Shown: positions 1-15,210 of the stretch, piece by piece
Layout: each line of letters opens with the position of its first letter
How positions within the stretch are numbered: the stretch's first letter is position 1
DNA from: Scylla paramamosain
Lineage: Eukaryota > Arthropoda > Malacostraca > Decapoda > Portunidae
Assembly (NCBI RefSeq): GCF_035594125.1
Contig: NC_087151.1
Coordinates: forward strand, 21,722,636 to 21,786,635
Direction of reading: 5' to 3'
Length of the DNA stretch: 64,000 nt
The notes under the pieces: model-generated
Database searches by the model: none
The model's input: only the letters and a program-made list of their open reading frames with translations
Told to the model about the DNA's origin: nothing
Translations under genes and position numbers: made by a program

Positions 1-2434
1 GAAAAATGCATTTTGCATTTTTCTAAGTAAAAAGTAAAAAAAAAAAACACTCGAAATACTTGTTTTTTGTGATGTTATTTTCATTCATAGAGATTTTTTT
101 CTACATGGGCTTTAACGTTTTGACTTGTAAGTAGATCATAAACTATGAAAAGAAACGTGTTTCGTAATGTTTTGTTTTCAATATTAGGTTCTTCCCATGC
201 TTTTTTTTTTTTTAGCGTTATAGTGACTAGCACGTTCATAAATACGCAAAAGGCAGGTTTTATAAATCTCGTTTCTTTTTCTCATAAAGGGTGTTTTGCG
301 TGCATTTTGGCGTTTTGGTACATAAAAATGTGAGTTAAAGTCATAATATGTGTTTTTGGTAATGTTATATTTCTCCATATAGAGTGCTATTCATGCGTTT
401 TCGAGTTATGCTACCTAAAAAGCTCAAAAACATTCACACGACACGGTTTTTGTAAGGTCCTTTCCTTTCCCCATATAGTGTACTTCCATATATTTTGGCA
501 TTTATGTACGTAACAAGCTCAAAACTCTAAAAAATACCCGTTTTTGGTAATGCTGTTGAGACGTCTCTGACACGTTTCTGGAAATGTCGTTTCTTTTCCT
601 CATATATTGTGATTTGCATGCATTTTAGCGTTATGGCGTCTAAAAATGTGAAATACACTTGGTATATTCATATTTTGTAATATTGTTCTTTTCACCAGAG
701 TGCTATTCATGCGTTTTCGAGTTTTGGTACCTAAGAAACTCAAAAACTCTCATAATACATGTTTCTCATAATGTCTTTTCGTTTCCCCATATAGGGTACT
801 TTCCCTGCAATTCTAAATTTTTCAACGTAACAACCTTAAAAGCTAAAAATACTTGTTTTTTTGGTAATGTAATTCTCCTTAGCCATGCCTTTCAGCGTTT
901 TGGTATGTAAGAAGTTAAAAAAAATTGTCCGAAGACACATTTAATGTTTTGTTTTTGTGTTTTCCATGATTTTTACCGTTTTTTGGTACCTAACACTAAA
1001 AAAAAAAAAACACTGAAAAGACACGTTTCTGGTAATGTCTCTTGGTTTCTCCATATAGGGGGCATTTAATGCTTTTTGCGTTTTGGTATCTATCAATGTG
1101 AAAAATAATAATAAAAGTTTCTTGTAATATCTTTTCGTTATTCCGTTTAGTGTATTTTACATGCATTTTGGCTTTTTTACGTAATAAGCAAAAAAAAAAA
1201 CCCAAAAAATACACTTTTTTAGTAAAGTTATTGTGTTTCCCCCATAAAGGGTGTTTTGCATGAGTATTAGCTCAGTATGCACCTCAAAAACACTCAAAAG
1301 ACACGTTTTCGGTAATGTTGTTTTCCTTTCCCTTATAAGGTGTTTTCTATGCTTTTTAGCGTTTTAGTGCCTAGCACGCTCATAACAACTCAAAAGACAC
1401 GTTTCTGGAAATCTTGTTTCCTTTCCCTATATAAGGTGCTATTTATGCATTTTCGCATTTTGGTACCTATCAATGTTAAAAACACTTAAAAATGCACGTT
1501 TTTGGTAATATTGTTTTGTTTCTACATATGGGATGCTATTCATCCGTTTTAGCGCTTTGATACCTAAAATATAGAGTGCTTTTCATGCATTTTAGTGTTT
1601 AGATATCTAAGTAAAAAAAATTATAATACATGTTTCTCGTAATGTCATTTCGTTTCCTTATACAGGATATTTTGGACGCATTTTGGCATTTTTCTACGTA
1701 ACAAACTCAAAAACTCAGATTACTAATATTTTTGTAATAGTTTGTTTTTCCTTATGAAGGGTGCTTTACAAACATCTTAGCGTTTTAGTTCAAAAACTAC
1801 TGACTTTTTTGATAATGTTGGTTTGTTTTCCCAAATAGTTTGCTTTCCATACTTTTTAGCGTTATGGTTCGTAGCACGCTCAAAAATACTCAAAAGACAT
1901 GTCTTTTTTTTCCAAATCTCGTTGCCCTTCCCCATATTGTGCGTTTTGCGTGCATTTTGGCGTTTTCGTACCTAAGAATGAGAAACACGCTCAAAATAGA
2001 CGTTTTTGGTAATGTTCTCTTTCTCCTTATAGAGTGCTATTCAGGCATTTTAGCGTTTTTGGTGCCTAAGAAGCTCAAAACACTCAAAATACATGGTTCT
2101 CGTAATGTCCTTTCCTTTATATTTTAGTGTTTTTGTACGTAAGTAGTTAAAAACGCACAAAATACTTGTTTTCTGATTTCATATATGGTGTTTTCCATGC
2201 TGTTTAGCGTTTTAGTGCCTAATATCCAGGAAAACACTCAACAGATACGTTTCTTGTAATGTCTTTTCTTTTCCCCATATAAGGGGATGCATTTCTACAT
2301 ACATTTCTGCATACATTTCTGCGTTTTGGTACCTAACAATGTAAAAAACAATAAAAATACACGTTTTTCGTAATGTTTTTTCCTTTTCTCCATAAAGAGT
2401 GCTATTAAGAGTTTTCGCGTTTTCTTACCTATAA

Positions 2435-2506
<72 letters not shown>

Positions 2507-4671
2507 ATAATTCTGATAATGTCTTTTCATTGCCCTATATGCAGTAGTTTGCATGCTTTTTGGTATTTCTCTACGTAACAAGCTGAAAAACACTCAAAAT
2601 ACACGATTTTGATAAATTTATTCTATTATTGCACATAAGAGGTGTTTTCATGCGTTTCCTACGAAAGTAGCTAAAAAGAAATGAAAAGAATCGTTTTTGG
2701 TAATGATATTTTGCTTTCCCATATAGGGTGTTTTCCATGTTTTTTATTATCATTTTGGTGCCTAGCACGCTCATAAACAGTCAAAAGACACGTTTGTGGA
2801 AATTTCTTTTCCTTTTCATATATATAGTGCTTTACATGCATTTTGGCGTTTTGATACCTAACAATGTGAAATGCCCTCAAAATACTCTTTTTTGTAGTGT
2901 TGTTCTTTTTTCTCCGTATAAAGTCCTACCCATGCGTTTTAGCATTTTCTTACCTAAAAAGCCCAAAGATTCATAATACACGTTTCTCGTAATGTCTTTT
3001 CGCTTCCCCATGTAGAGTATTTTGCATGCATTATGGCTTTTTCTACGTAACAAGCTAAAAAAAAACACACAAGGTATTGATTTTTAGTAATGTTATTCTG
3101 TTTCGCCATAAAAGGTTGTTTTCCATCCGGTTTAGCGTTCTGGCACGTAAGTACCTCAAAAGACTGAAAAAAGTAATTATTTGTAATGTTGTTTTCTTTT
3201 CCCATAGAGGTTCCTTTCCATGCTTTTTAGCGATATGGTGCTTAGCACACTCTTCAAAGATATATTTTTTTTGAAATCTCGTTTCCTTTCTCCAGTTAAT
3301 GTGCTTTGTATGCATTTTGGTTGTTTGATACCTAAAGATGTGATATACATTTAAAATACACGTTTTTGTTAATGTTCTGTTACTCCATATTGAGTGTCAT
3401 GTACTCTCGAGTTTTGATATCTTAAAAAAAAATACTAATAATAAACGGTTCTCATAATGTCCTTTCGTTTCCCCATATAGGATACTTTCTACACATTTTT
3501 CGCGTTTTTTGTACGTAACATGAGGAAAAACACACAAATTGGTACGTTATTGTGTTTTCCCTTAAGGGATGTTTTCTCTGCGTTTTATCGTTTTGGTACA
3601 TAAATAGTTCAAAACACTCAAAAGACATGATTTTAGTAATCTTGTTTTCTTTTTCCATATAAAGTGTTTTCCATTTTTTTTTTTTTTTTTTTTAGCGTTT
3701 TGCTGCCTAACACGCTCATGAACACTCGAAAGGCACTTTTCTGGAAATGTTGTTTCTTTTCGCCATATAGAGTGCTTTGCATGCATTTTGGCGTTTTGGT
3801 ACCTAAATCATGTGAAATACACTAAAATAAAAGTTTTAGTAATGTTTAGTTTCTCCATTTAGAGTGCTATTCATGTTTTATCACGTTTTGTTACATAAGA
3901 AGGTAAAAAATACTCATAATAAACGTTTCTCATAATATTCTTTCGTTTCCTCATATAGTGTAATTTCCATGTATTTTGACGTTTTTGTACGTAACAAGCT
4001 CAAAACACTCAATATTTTTTTTATTTTGGTAATTTTATTCTGTTTCTTCTTACAGGGTGTTTTGCATGCGTTTTAGCGTTTTGGTATGTAAGAAGCCGAA
4101 AAAGATAAGTTTTTGGTAAAGTTCTTTCCTATTCCCATATTGGGTGATTTTCCATACTTTTTGTTTTTTTCTTAGAGTTTTGGAGCTTAACATGCACAAA
4201 AATACTCACAATATGTTTCTAATAATGTCATTTCATTTCTTAATATAATTGACTTTGCAAGCATTTTTGTGTTTTTTTGTACCTAAAAAAGAAAAACACT
4301 TGAAATTCAAGTTTTTGGTTATGTTCTTTTTTCTCGATATAGGGTGTTACTGATTCGATTTCGCCTTTTTGGTACCTAAGAAGCTCAAAACTCTCATATC
4401 TGAAATGTCTCTTATCTGAATGTCTTTTGTTTCTCCATAAAGGGTTATTTGAGTTTTAGCGTTTTGATACTTAAATAGTTCAAAAACACACACACACAAA
4501 AAAAAAAGGTTTTTGTCAATGGTGTTTCGTTTCTCCATATAGAGCCTATTAACGCCTTTTCTCCTTTTTGTACCTAAGAAGTTAAAAAAAAAAAAAAATA
4601 TGCGCATAATTCGCTTCTCTTAATGTCTTTTACGTTCCCATATAGGGTACTTTTTATGGATTTTGGCCTGG
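1..4671 (-). repeat. Satellite array, five-monomer higher-order repeat, reverse orientation
   Basis: Diverged tandem monomers of about 96 bp, each ending in versions of GCGTTTTGGTACCTAA, the reverse complement of the core seen right of 23.5 kb. Monomers differ by position in a repeating set of five. The type with TTTCTCGTAATGTC followed by TTTCGTTTCCCC recurs near 1622, 2083, 2502, 2971, 3434 and 3915, giving a period of about 420-480 bp. No gene is seen; short ORFs here are repeat translations. Confidence 0.85.
2434..2503. repeat. (TAA)n microsatellite
   Basis: About 70 bp of uninterrupted ATA/TAA trinucleotide repeat inserted in a satellite monomer. Confidence 0.95.
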
Positions 4672-4675
4672 TACT

Positions 4676-6047
4676 TGGGGAAACAGAACAACATTTTTAA
4701 AAAATGTGTGCTTTAAGTATTTTCAGTTTGTTAGGTACAAAAAAAAAAAAAAGAAAAAAAAAATTCCAAAAGCATGAGTTTTAATTGTTTTTCAGCTTGT
4801 TAGGTACGAAATTGCCAAATACATGCATATTAGCATATATAATGAAACGATATAATCACAAACGTGTATATATATATTTTGTTTAATGTTCTAAGGTATC
4901 AAAAAAGTTATGTTCCGGAGGAACATAACTTTATCAAAAACGTGTGTACTTAGTGTTTTTAAGTTCATTAGGTGCAAAAACGCCTAAACATATGCAATGT
5001 AGCACATATGAGGAAACTAAACGATATTACCACAAACGTATCTTATGAGTGTTTTTTAAGATTCTTCGGTGCTGAAACGCTAAAACTTATGAATATTCCT
5101 CTATATTGAGGGAACAAAAAAAAAAAAACATCATTACAAAAATGTGTATTATGAGTGTGATTCACCATGTTACGTACCAAAACGCCAAAATGCATAGAAA
5201 GAACCCTTTCTGGAGAAAAAAATAAAATAAATAAAATAAAATAAAATAAATCAGCATATAATATTAAAAAAACGTGTGTTTTAAGTGTTTTTGTTAGATA
5301 TCAAAATGCCAAAACCTATTCAAAGGTTCCAGTATAGGGAAACGAAACGAAATAATCACAAACAAAAGCTATCAGGACGCTAAAACACAAAAATAGTACT
5401 CTATATTCAGAAACAGAACAACATTAAGAAAAGCGTTATGAATTATGAATCTTATTCACTATGATAAGTGCGAAAACTTCAAAATGCTTACCTGTATGCA
5501 TATATACCTATATACCTATATTAAGAAACATATCTATATTACCAAAAACCTGCATTATGACTGTTTTTTTTATTTAGTTAGATATCTTAAGATATCTTAA
5601 GATATCTTATTAGAAAATAAAACAACTGCCAAAAACATGCTTTTTTTCAGGTTTTGCGTATCAAAACGCTAAAATTCATTTTGAGCTTCTTACGTACCAA
5701 AACTCTAAAATGCATGCAAAACTCTCTGTCCAGAGGAACATAACATTACCAATAATGTGTGTTTTAAGTGTTTGTTTTTTTTCAGTTCATTATATACCAA
5801 AACGCCTAGACATTTACAAATCGGCCATTATGGGGAAACTAAGCGATATTTCCACACACGTGTCTTATGAGAGTTTTTTACGGTTTTTAGGTGATGAGAC
5901 GCTAACACAAATAAATATTAATCTATATTGAGAAAAAAAACGTTATTACTAAAAGTGCGTGTTATGAGGCTCATTCACCATATGAAGTACAAAAACGCCA
6001 AAAATGTATACAAAGAACTTTTCTGGAGAAACAGAACATTTCCAAAA
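4676..6047 (+). repeat. Satellite segment, long-HOR type, forward orientation
   Basis: At about 4.67 kb the monomers flip to forward orientation (TTAGGTAC-AAAACGCC-AAA). Monomer variants resemble those of the long-period array to the right, for example GTGATTCACCATGTTA near 5158, which is the reverse complement of the GTGAATCAC type there. At about 6.05 kb the orientation flips back, so this is an inverted block of about 1.4 kb. Confidence 0.7.
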
Positions 6048-8018
6048 AAAGTAAGTTTCTTTTTATGGATTTCATCGTTTTTGTACCTAACGTACAATAA
6101 TAAAACTCATAATTCACGTTTTTTTTTTTTCATAAAGTTGTTTTGTTTGTCAGTATAGAGTATTATTCACGTGTTTTAGAGTTCTAATATCTAACAAAAT
6201 CGAAAACACTCATAATACACGGTTGTGATTATATCTTTTGGTATTCCTATATTGGCTACTTTGCATGTTTTTTTTGGCCTTTTAGTACTTATAAACTTGA
6301 AAAAAAATAAAACAAACGTTTTTTGTTTCTCCAAAAATTTAAGATTTTGTACCTAATATGGTGTATCACTTTCATAATACACATTTTTATTAATGATTTT
6401 CTGTTACTCAACTTTGAATATTTTTCATATGTTGTAGTGTTTTAACACCTAAGAACCTCAAAAACAATCATAAGACACGTCTTTGACAATATCATTTAGT
6501 TTTCCAATATTGGCTAATTTGCATGTGTTTTGGCGTACCTAATAAACTCAAAAGCACACCTTTTTGGTAATGTTTTTCTGCTCCTCGAGAATGGGTGTTT
6601 TGGATGCATATTAGAGTTTTGGTACCTTAAAAGCTCATAAACACTGGAAATTGTCTGTTTAATTGTCCATTTTAGGGTGTTTTCCATGCTTTTTAGCGTT
6701 TAGGTGCCTAATATGCTTAGAAACAGGCAAATAACAAGTTTCTGGTAATATTGTTACGTTATCCCATATAGGATGATTTGCATGCATTTGGGGCTTTAAT
6801 AACTAACTAGCTCAAAACACTCAAAATATACTTTTTGAGAAAGTTGTTCTGTTTCTCCAAAAAGGGTGTTTAGCATGCGTTTTAGAATTTTGGTTTGTAA
6901 GAATCCGAAAACTCTTAAAAGAAACGTAAAGTTGTTTTCTTTTCCAATATATTGTATTTTTCACGCAGTTTGGCGTTTTGGCATCTAACAACATAAAAAA
7001 AAAATAACATTGATCATACAGTTTTTTGGTAATGTAGTGCTGTTTTTTTTGTTTTTTTTGTTTGGATGCATTTTGACGTTTTGGTACCTAACATGGTGCA
7101 AAATACTGTTCTGTTTCTTAATATAGAATACTGTTCACGTGTTTTAGCTTTCTGATACATTAGAACATCAAAAACACACGTAACACATGTTTGATATTAT
7201 ATAATTCATTTTTCCCATATTGATATTTTGCAAGTGTTTTGGTGTTCTGTTACTTAACAAACTGAAAAACACTTAAAACACCCATTTTTGGAAATACTTT
7301 TTTTCCAGAAATGGTTTTTGTATGCATTTTGGCGATTTAGGACTTAACATGATGAATAACATTCAAAATACAAGTTTTTAGTAATTATGTTCTCTTCCTC
7401 AATTTTGATTAATATTCATATGCTTTAGGGTTTCAACATCTAAGAGCCTTAAATAAACACTCATATGACACGTTTGAGATAATTTGCATGTTTTTTGGTA
7501 CCTAATAAACTAAAAAAAAAAACACCCAAAACACATGTTTTTAGTAATGCTGTTTTGTTCCTCCAGACAAGGTGTTTTGTATGTATTTTTAAATATTTCT
7601 TATGTAAGAAGCTAAAAAAAAAGCTCAAAAGACACAATTTGTTAAAGTTGTTTAGTTTTCTAAATAGACTTTTTTCCATACATTTTTTTTAACATTTTGG
7701 TGCCTAATTTGCTAGACAAATAAAAAAAAAAAAACAAGCAAATGACACGTTTCTCGTAATGTCGTTTTATTACCCTTAAACGATGCTTTGCAACCATTTT
7801 GATACACTATTTTGATGAGGTTAATCTCTATAAAGGGTGTTTTACATGAGTTTTATCATTTTGGTATATAAGTAGCTGAAAACACTCAAAAGCCACGTTT
7901 TTGATAATGTATTCTTTTCCAATATAGTGTGCTTTGCATGAATTTTGGAGGTTTGGTACCTAACAAGCTCAAGACTTTCATAATACAGGTTTTTGGTAAT
8001 GTAGTTAGGTTTCATACT
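6048..8018 (-). repeat. Satellite array, about 1 kb higher-order repeat, reverse orientation
   Basis: Monomers of about 96 bp in reverse orientation belonging to the longer unit. The GTGAATCAC-type monomer starts near 6361 and again near 7351, a spacing of about 990 bp. The array is interrupted at about 8019 by a retrotransposon copy and resumes at about 10.7 kb. Confidence 0.75.
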
Positions 8019-10680
8019 AATCTAATTTTCAATCTGTAAAACACCAGCTTTTCTCTTTTAAACCTCATCTTCTTTTCCTCACTGAACTCAGGTGTCTGAA
8101 GCAACTGACAGTATCCCCTTTTCTGTTCCCTCCTACTTTCCCTATCCTCATTTTCAATCCAAAGCTGGATGTTGCGTGTATGTGCGCAACGGCTCTCGTA
8201 CCCACGCTCTTGAATCTTCCGAGTTTTCCACTATCTGGCTACGACTACAGAGTTACTCTCAAACTAAATTTATCTGTGCTGTATACCTCTCACCTAATTC
8301 CTCTGACAATAAGAAATTCTTTGACTAAACTTCCAAAGTGAGCACATTCTCTCATCCCTTTTGCAGCGATCTCCATTCTTGGAGACTTCAATGTTCACCA
8401 CCAGCTTTGGCTTTCCTCTCCCTTCAATGACCATGCTGGTGAACTAGCCTTCAACTTTGCTATCCTCCACGACCTAGAGTAATTGGTGCAACACCCTACT
8501 CGTATTCCTGACCGTCTTGGAGATACGCCTAACATTCTTGACCTTTTCCTGACCTCTAATCCTGATTATGCTGTCACCTTTTCTTCTCCACTGGACTCCT
8601 CCGATCACAATCTCATATCTGTATCTTGTCCTCTCTCTCCAATCCCTTCTCAGGATCCACCTAAGCGAAGATGCCTCTGTCGTTTTGCCTCTGATAGTTG
8701 GGGGGACCTGACTATTTAGCTGATTTTCCATGGAATGACTACTGCTCCCGTGTCAGAAACCCATCTTTGTGTGCCGAGCGCATAACAGAGATGATAGTGT
8801 CTGGCATAGAGGCGTACATTCTTCCCTCTTTTTCTCGACCTAAACCTTGCAAACCTTGGTTTAACACAGCTTGTTCTCGTGTTATATATATGCTATATAT
8901 GATAGAGAGGTGGCCCAACAAAGGTACTTAAGCCTTCCATCACCAGAATCTCATGCACTTTATATTTCTTCCCGGAACCAAGCAAAGTCTGTTCTCTAAC
9001 TAGCCAAAAAAACTCCTTCATTAACAGAAAGTGTCAAAATCTTTTTTTAAGATCTAACTCCCCTTGTGACTTTTGGCACCTAGCCAAAAATATCTCCAAT
9101 AACTTTGCTTTTTTCTTCTTTCCCTCCTTTATTTCAACCAGATGGTACCACTGCTATCACATCCATCTCTAAAGCTGAACTCTTCGCTTAAACCTTTGCT
9201 AAAAACTCTACCTTGGACGATTCAAGGCTTGTTCCTCCCTCTCCTCCACCCTCTCACTACTTCATGTTACCTATTAAAATTCTTCGCAATGATGCTTTCC
9301 ATGCTGGCCTAAATGCTCTGAAGGCTTATGGACCTGATGGGGTCCCTACTATTGTTCTCCGAAACTGTGCCTCCGTGCTTGCACCTTGCTTATTCAAACT
9401 CTTTCAGCTCGGTCTATCAACATCTACCTTTCCTTCTTGCTGGAAGTCTGCCTACATTCAACCTGTTTCTAAAAAGGGTGACCGTTCTAATCCCACAGAC
9501 TACCGTCGTGCCTATCTAAAGATTTTGAATCTATCCTCAACAGGAAGAAACTTTTGCTGTTGCCTTGGATATATCAAAAGCTTTTGATAGAGTCTGGCAC
9601 AAAGCTGTTCTTCTAAATCTATTAACAGTGGTGTTCTTCAGGATACTTTCCTGTCACCCACTCTCTTCTTATTATTCATCAATGACCTTCTAGACCAAAC
9701 TTCTTGTCCTATTCACTTCTACGCTGATGATAACACCCTGCACTTTTCCACGTCTTTTTATAGACTTCAGAAGTAAACATTTCATGCAGGGAAGCCACAG
9801 AACGCCTGACTTCTGATCTTTCTAAAATTTCTGATTGGGGCAGAGCAAATTTGGTATTGTTCCGTGCCTCAAAAACCCAGTTCCTCCATTTATGAGCTTG
9901 ACACAACCTTCCAGACAACTATCCCCTCTTCATCAATGACACTCAACTGTTCCCCTTTTCTACACTGAGCATCCTCGGTCTGTCCTTTACTTATAATCTG
10001 AAGTGGAAACCTCACACCTCATCTCTAGCTTTTATAACTTCTATATAACAGCTTCCATAAAGTTAGGCGTTCTGAGACGTCTTCGCCAGTTTTTCTAACA
10101 CCCCCCCCCTGCTGTTACCTCTGTACAAGGGCCTTATCCGTCCATGTATGAAGTATGCTTCACATGTCTGGGAGGGTTCCACTCATACTGCTCTTCTAGA
10201 CAGGGTGGAATCAAAAGCTTTTCGTCTCATCACCTCCTCTTCTGTAGCTGATTGTCTTCAGCCTCTCTCTCATCGCTGCAATGTTGCATCTCTAACTATC
10301 TTCTACCGGTATTTTCATGCTAACTGCTCTTCTGATCTTGCTAACTGCGTGCCTCCCCTCCTCCCGCTGACTCACTGCACAAGACTTTCTTCTTTCTCCC
10401 ACCCCAATTCTGTCCATCTCTCTAATGCAAGAGTTATCCAGCATTCTCAGTTATTCATCCCTTTCTCTGGTAAATTCTGGAACTTGCTGCCTGCTTCTGC
10501 ATTTCCATCTTCCTATGACGAATTCCTTCAAGGGTGAGGTTGAAGACACTTATCCTTCAGTTTTTGACTACTGTTCTGGACCCTTTTCTGGGACTGGCAT
10601 CTCAGTGGGCTTTTTTTTTTTTTTTTTTTTATTGGATTTTTGTTGCCCTCGGCCACTGTCTCTCCTATATGAAAAAAAAA
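8019..10680 (+). mobile_element. Non-LTR retrotransposon copy 1, 5'-truncated and internally deleted
   Basis: Matches the more complete copy at 35.1-38.4 kb. It starts inside the endonuclease coding region (CTAATTTTCAATCTGTA at about 8025) and runs to the element's 3' end, CTCTCCTATATG, followed by an A-rich tail from about 10671. Readable pieces include [11 protein letters not shown] and SSDHNLIS endonuclease motifs, the DLFLTS linker, KAFDRVWHKAV of reverse transcriptase motif A, and the C-terminal region ending near 10530. Decay is strong: in-frame stops near 8479, 8717 and 9189, a junction near 9535-9550 that removes the region before motif A, and a second deletion near 9615 between motifs A and B. 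It is not active. Confidence 0.9.
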
Positions 10681-11749
10681 AAAAAACAAATACATAAATA
10701 AAATTAAAAATAAAAACACAGGTTTCTTTGTATGCATTTTGGCGTTTTGGTACTTAACATTGTGAAAGTCTCATAATACCTGTTTTTTGGTAATGGTGTT
10801 CTGTTTCTCAATTTAGAGTACTATTCACGTGTTTTAGCGTTTTCATACCTAGGAACTTCAAAAACACTCATAATACACTTTTGTGATTATATCGTTTCGT
10901 TTTCCTGTATTGGCTAATTTCCACGTCTTTTGTCGTTTTGGTACCAAACAAACTGAAAAAAAAAAACACTTAAAACACAAATTTTTGGAAATATTCTCTT
11001 ATTCCAGAATGTGTTCTTTGTATGTATTTTGCATTTTGGTAACTAATATGGTGAATCATACTCATAATACACGTTTTTTGTTAATGATATTCTGTTACCT
11101 AACATAGATTAATATTCATATGTTTTAGCGTGTCTGCACCTAAGAATCTTAAAAGACTCATAAGACGCGTTTGTGGTTTAGCTTCGTTATATTTTCTAAT
11201 TTGTATGTGTTTTGCCGTTTTAGTACCTAAGAAACTGAAAAACATCGAAGACACGTTTTGGGTAATGTTCCATGTATTTTAGAGTTTTGGTACAAAAATA
11301 GCTTAAAAAAAAAGTAAAAGACACAATTTTGATAACATTGTTTTAGTTTTCCAATACAGGTTTTTTTTTCCTTTGTTTTTAGCGTTTTTATGCCTAATAT
11401 GCTTAAAAAAAAACGCAAATGACACGTTTCTGATAATGTCATTTCATAACCCCATATTGGGTGCTTTCCATGCATTTCGTCATTTTGGTAATTAATAGGT
11501 GCAAATAAACTAAAAATACACTTTTTTGATGAAGTTGTTCAGTTTCTCCTAAAAGAACGTTTAGCATGCGTTTTAGCGTTTTTGGTACGTAGGAAGATGA
11601 AAACACTAGAAAATAACTTTTTGGTAATGTTTTCTTTTTCAATATAGTGTGCTTTGAATGCACTTTGCCGTTTTGGCACCTAACAAATAAAAAAAATAAA
11701 TAAATTATAATACAGGTATTTTAATAATGTAGTTCTGTTTCTTCATAGA

Positions 11750-11916
<167 letters not shown>

Positions 11917-14596
11917 CATTTTAGCTTTTTGTTACCTATTATAGTAATTATTGTTGTTTTGTTCCTCAGTATGGAGCTATTCATGTGCTTTAGAAATCTG
12001 ATACCTAAGAATATCAAAAACAATCATAGCAAATGTTTTTGATTATACAATTTCTTTCTTTTCTTTATAATAGGTAGTTTGCGATTTTGTACCTAATAAA
12101 CTGAAAAACATGTAAAATATACATTTTTGGAAGTAATGTTATGTTTCTCAATATGGAAATATTCATAAGTTTTAGCATTTCAGCACCTAAGAACCTTAAA
12201 AACAGTCATCAGACACATTTGTGGTAATATTGTTTTATTTTCCCATATCAGCTAATTTGCATTTGATTTGCGGTTTTGGTACCTAATAAACTCGAAAACA
12301 CCCTAAACACAAGTTTTTTGGTAATATTGTTCTGTTCCTCCAGAAATGGTGTTTTACATGTATTTTAGAGTTTTGGTACGTAAGAGGCTCAAAAACATTT
12401 AAAATACATGATTTGTTAGTAATGTTTAGTTTTCCCAAATGAGATGTTTTCCATGCTTTTAGCTTTTTGGTGCCTTGTATGCTCAAAACAAGGAAATGAC
12501 AGCTTTCTGGTAATGTTGTTTCATTACCCAATATAGGATGCTTTCCATGCATTTTGTATGTTTGGTATCTAACAAGACGAAAAAAAACACTTAAAATACA
12601 CTCTTTTGATGAAGTTGTTCTGTTTTATCCATTTTATTTATTTATTTATCTATTTTTAATTTTTATTTTTTTCTTTGCGTGCGTTTTAGTGTTTTGGTAC
12701 GTAACTAGTTTGAAAACACTAAAAAGACACTTTTTTTGGTGATGTTTTCTTTTCTAATTTCGTGTGCTTTGTATGCACTTTGGCGTTTTGGTACCTAACA
12801 TTCTGTTTCTTCATATATATTTCTTTTGTCGTTTTGGTGCCTAACACGGTAAATAAGACTCATAATGCCCATTTTTGTCAATTACATTCTGTTACTAAAC
12901 ATAAAGTAATATTAACATGTTTTAGAGTTTCAGCACCAGTAAACCTTAAAAACACTTGTCAAATACGTTTGTAATACTATCATTTTATCCACATATTAGC
13001 ATATATCCATGTGTTTTGGCGTTTTGATAAACTCAAACAGACTCAAAACATCCGTTTTTTGTATTGTTCTTTTTCACCAGGAAGTGTATTTTTGCTTTCA
13101 TTTTAGAGTTTTGGTATGTTACTAGCTTAATAACCATCAAAATACACGATTTTGGTAATATTGTTTAATTTTCATATATCGGGTGTTTTCCATGCTTTTT
13201 AGTGTTTTCGTGGCTGATATGCTCAAAAACACGCAAATGACACGTTTGTGGACCTGTCATCTCATTATTGTTTATAAAGTGTTTTGCTTGCATTTTGGGG
13301 TTTTATTACCTAACAAGCTCAAAAATCACTAAAAATACATTTAAAATGAAGTTGTTCGATTTCTCCATAAATGAGTCTTATGTTTTGAATGCGTTTTAGC
13401 GTTTCGGCACGTAAACAGTTGAAAACCATCAAATTCAAAAACATTTATAATACATATTTTTGGTAAAGTAGTTCAGGTTCTTCATATAGATTTCTTTTTT
13501 ATGCATTTTGGCGTTTTGGTATCTAACATGGTGAATAAGACTCATAATACACTTTTTTTTGGTAATATTAATCTCTCTCCCAATATAGAGTACTATTCAC
13601 GTGTTTTAGCGTTCTGATACATAAGAAAATCAAAAACACTGATAACACACTTTTGTGATTATATAATTTAATTTCCATACATTGGCTACTTTGTATGTGT
13701 TTCCGCATTTTGGTACCTGAGAAACTGAAAAATACTTAAAGCACACGTTTTTGGAAATATTTCTCTGTTTATTCAAAAAGGGTTACTTATATGCATTTTG
13801 GCATTTTGGTATTTAACATGGTGAATCAAACTCATAATACACATTTTTGATGAAGATATTGTTTCTAAAATACAGAGTAATATTCATGTGTTTTAGTGTT
13901 TCAGCAACTAAGAACCTTAAAAACACACATCAGAGACATTTGTGGTAATAACGTTTAGTTTCCTTATACTGTCTACTTTGCATTTATTTTGACGTGTTGT
14001 TACCTAATAAAATAAAATAAAAATAACTCAAAACACATGTTTTAGGTAATATCATTTTGTTTCTTCAGAAAGGGTGTTTGGGTACGTAAAAAGCTCAAAA
14101 ACACTCAAAAATACATTGTTTTTTATAAAGTGTTTCCGTTTCTAAGGTAATGCTATTCTGTTTCTTTATATAGGTTTCTTTAAATGCATTTTAATATTCT
14201 GTTAAGTAACAAGCTCAAAATACTCTTTTTTGATGAAGTTCTTCTCTTTCTCCATTAAGAATACTTTCCATCTGTTTTAGCGTATTGAAAAACACTCTCA
14301 AGAAAAGTTTTTGGGTAATGTTGTTTTCTTTTCCAGTATGGTGTGCTTTGCATGGACTTTGGCATTTTGATACCTAAGAAGTTCAAAAACATTTATAATA
14401 CAGATTTTGGTAATATAGTTTTTTTTCTTTTTCATATAAGTATCTTTATATGCCTTTTGGCGTTTTGATATTTAAAATGGTGAATAAGTCTCATAATACA
14501 CGTTTTTGGTAATCTTGTACTTTTCCTCAATATTATTTACGTGTTTACCTGATACCTAAGAAAAACAAAAACACTAATAACGCCCGTTTATGATTA

Positions 14597-14790
14597 TATC
14601 GTTTCGTTTTATTATGTTGGCTACTTTACATGAGTTTTCTGAGCATTTCTTGGACCTAACAAACTATAAAACACTTAAAACATACATTATTGGAAATTAT
14701 CTGTTTCTCCAGAAAATGTTTTTTGTATACATTTTGGCGTTTTTGTACCTAAAATAGTCAATGAGATTCATAATACACGCTTTTAGTAAT
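14597..14790 (-). repeat. Two-monomer segment, copy 1 of a recent duplication
   Basis: About 194 bp that is almost identical to 15211-15400, far closer than ordinary monomers in this array. The two copies lie 614 bp apart in the same orientation. Confidence 0.85.
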
Positions 14791-15210
14791 AATGATTTGC
14801 TTTTCAATATAGAGTAATACTTATTTGTTTTAGCGTCTCAGCACCTAAGAACCTCATAAAGAACCCTCATAAAACATGCTTGTGGAAATACCGTTTAGTT
14901 TCCTCATAACGGCTTAATTTATAAATGTTGAGGCGTTTTGGTATATAATGAATTGAAAAATATTTAAAACACTCATTTTTGGCAATATTGTTCTGTCCCT
15001 CCAGAAAGGGAGTTTTCATGCATTTTAGAGTTTTAGTATGTAAGAAGCTCAAAAGCACTCAAAAGATACGATTATCATAATGATGTTAGTTTTATCATAT
15101 CAGGTGTTTTCCATGCTTTTTAGCGTTTTGATGCCCAATATGCTCAAAACAGGCAAATGAAACATTTCTGGTAATGTCGTTTCATCGCCCCATATAGGGT
15201 GCTTTAAATG

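Noticed and set aside
145..7692. Numerous 60-100 codon ORFs in the left satellite
   Set aside because: They are translations of satellite monomers: frames shift from monomer to monomer, there is no domain, and the same peptides recur in unrelated positions and orientations.
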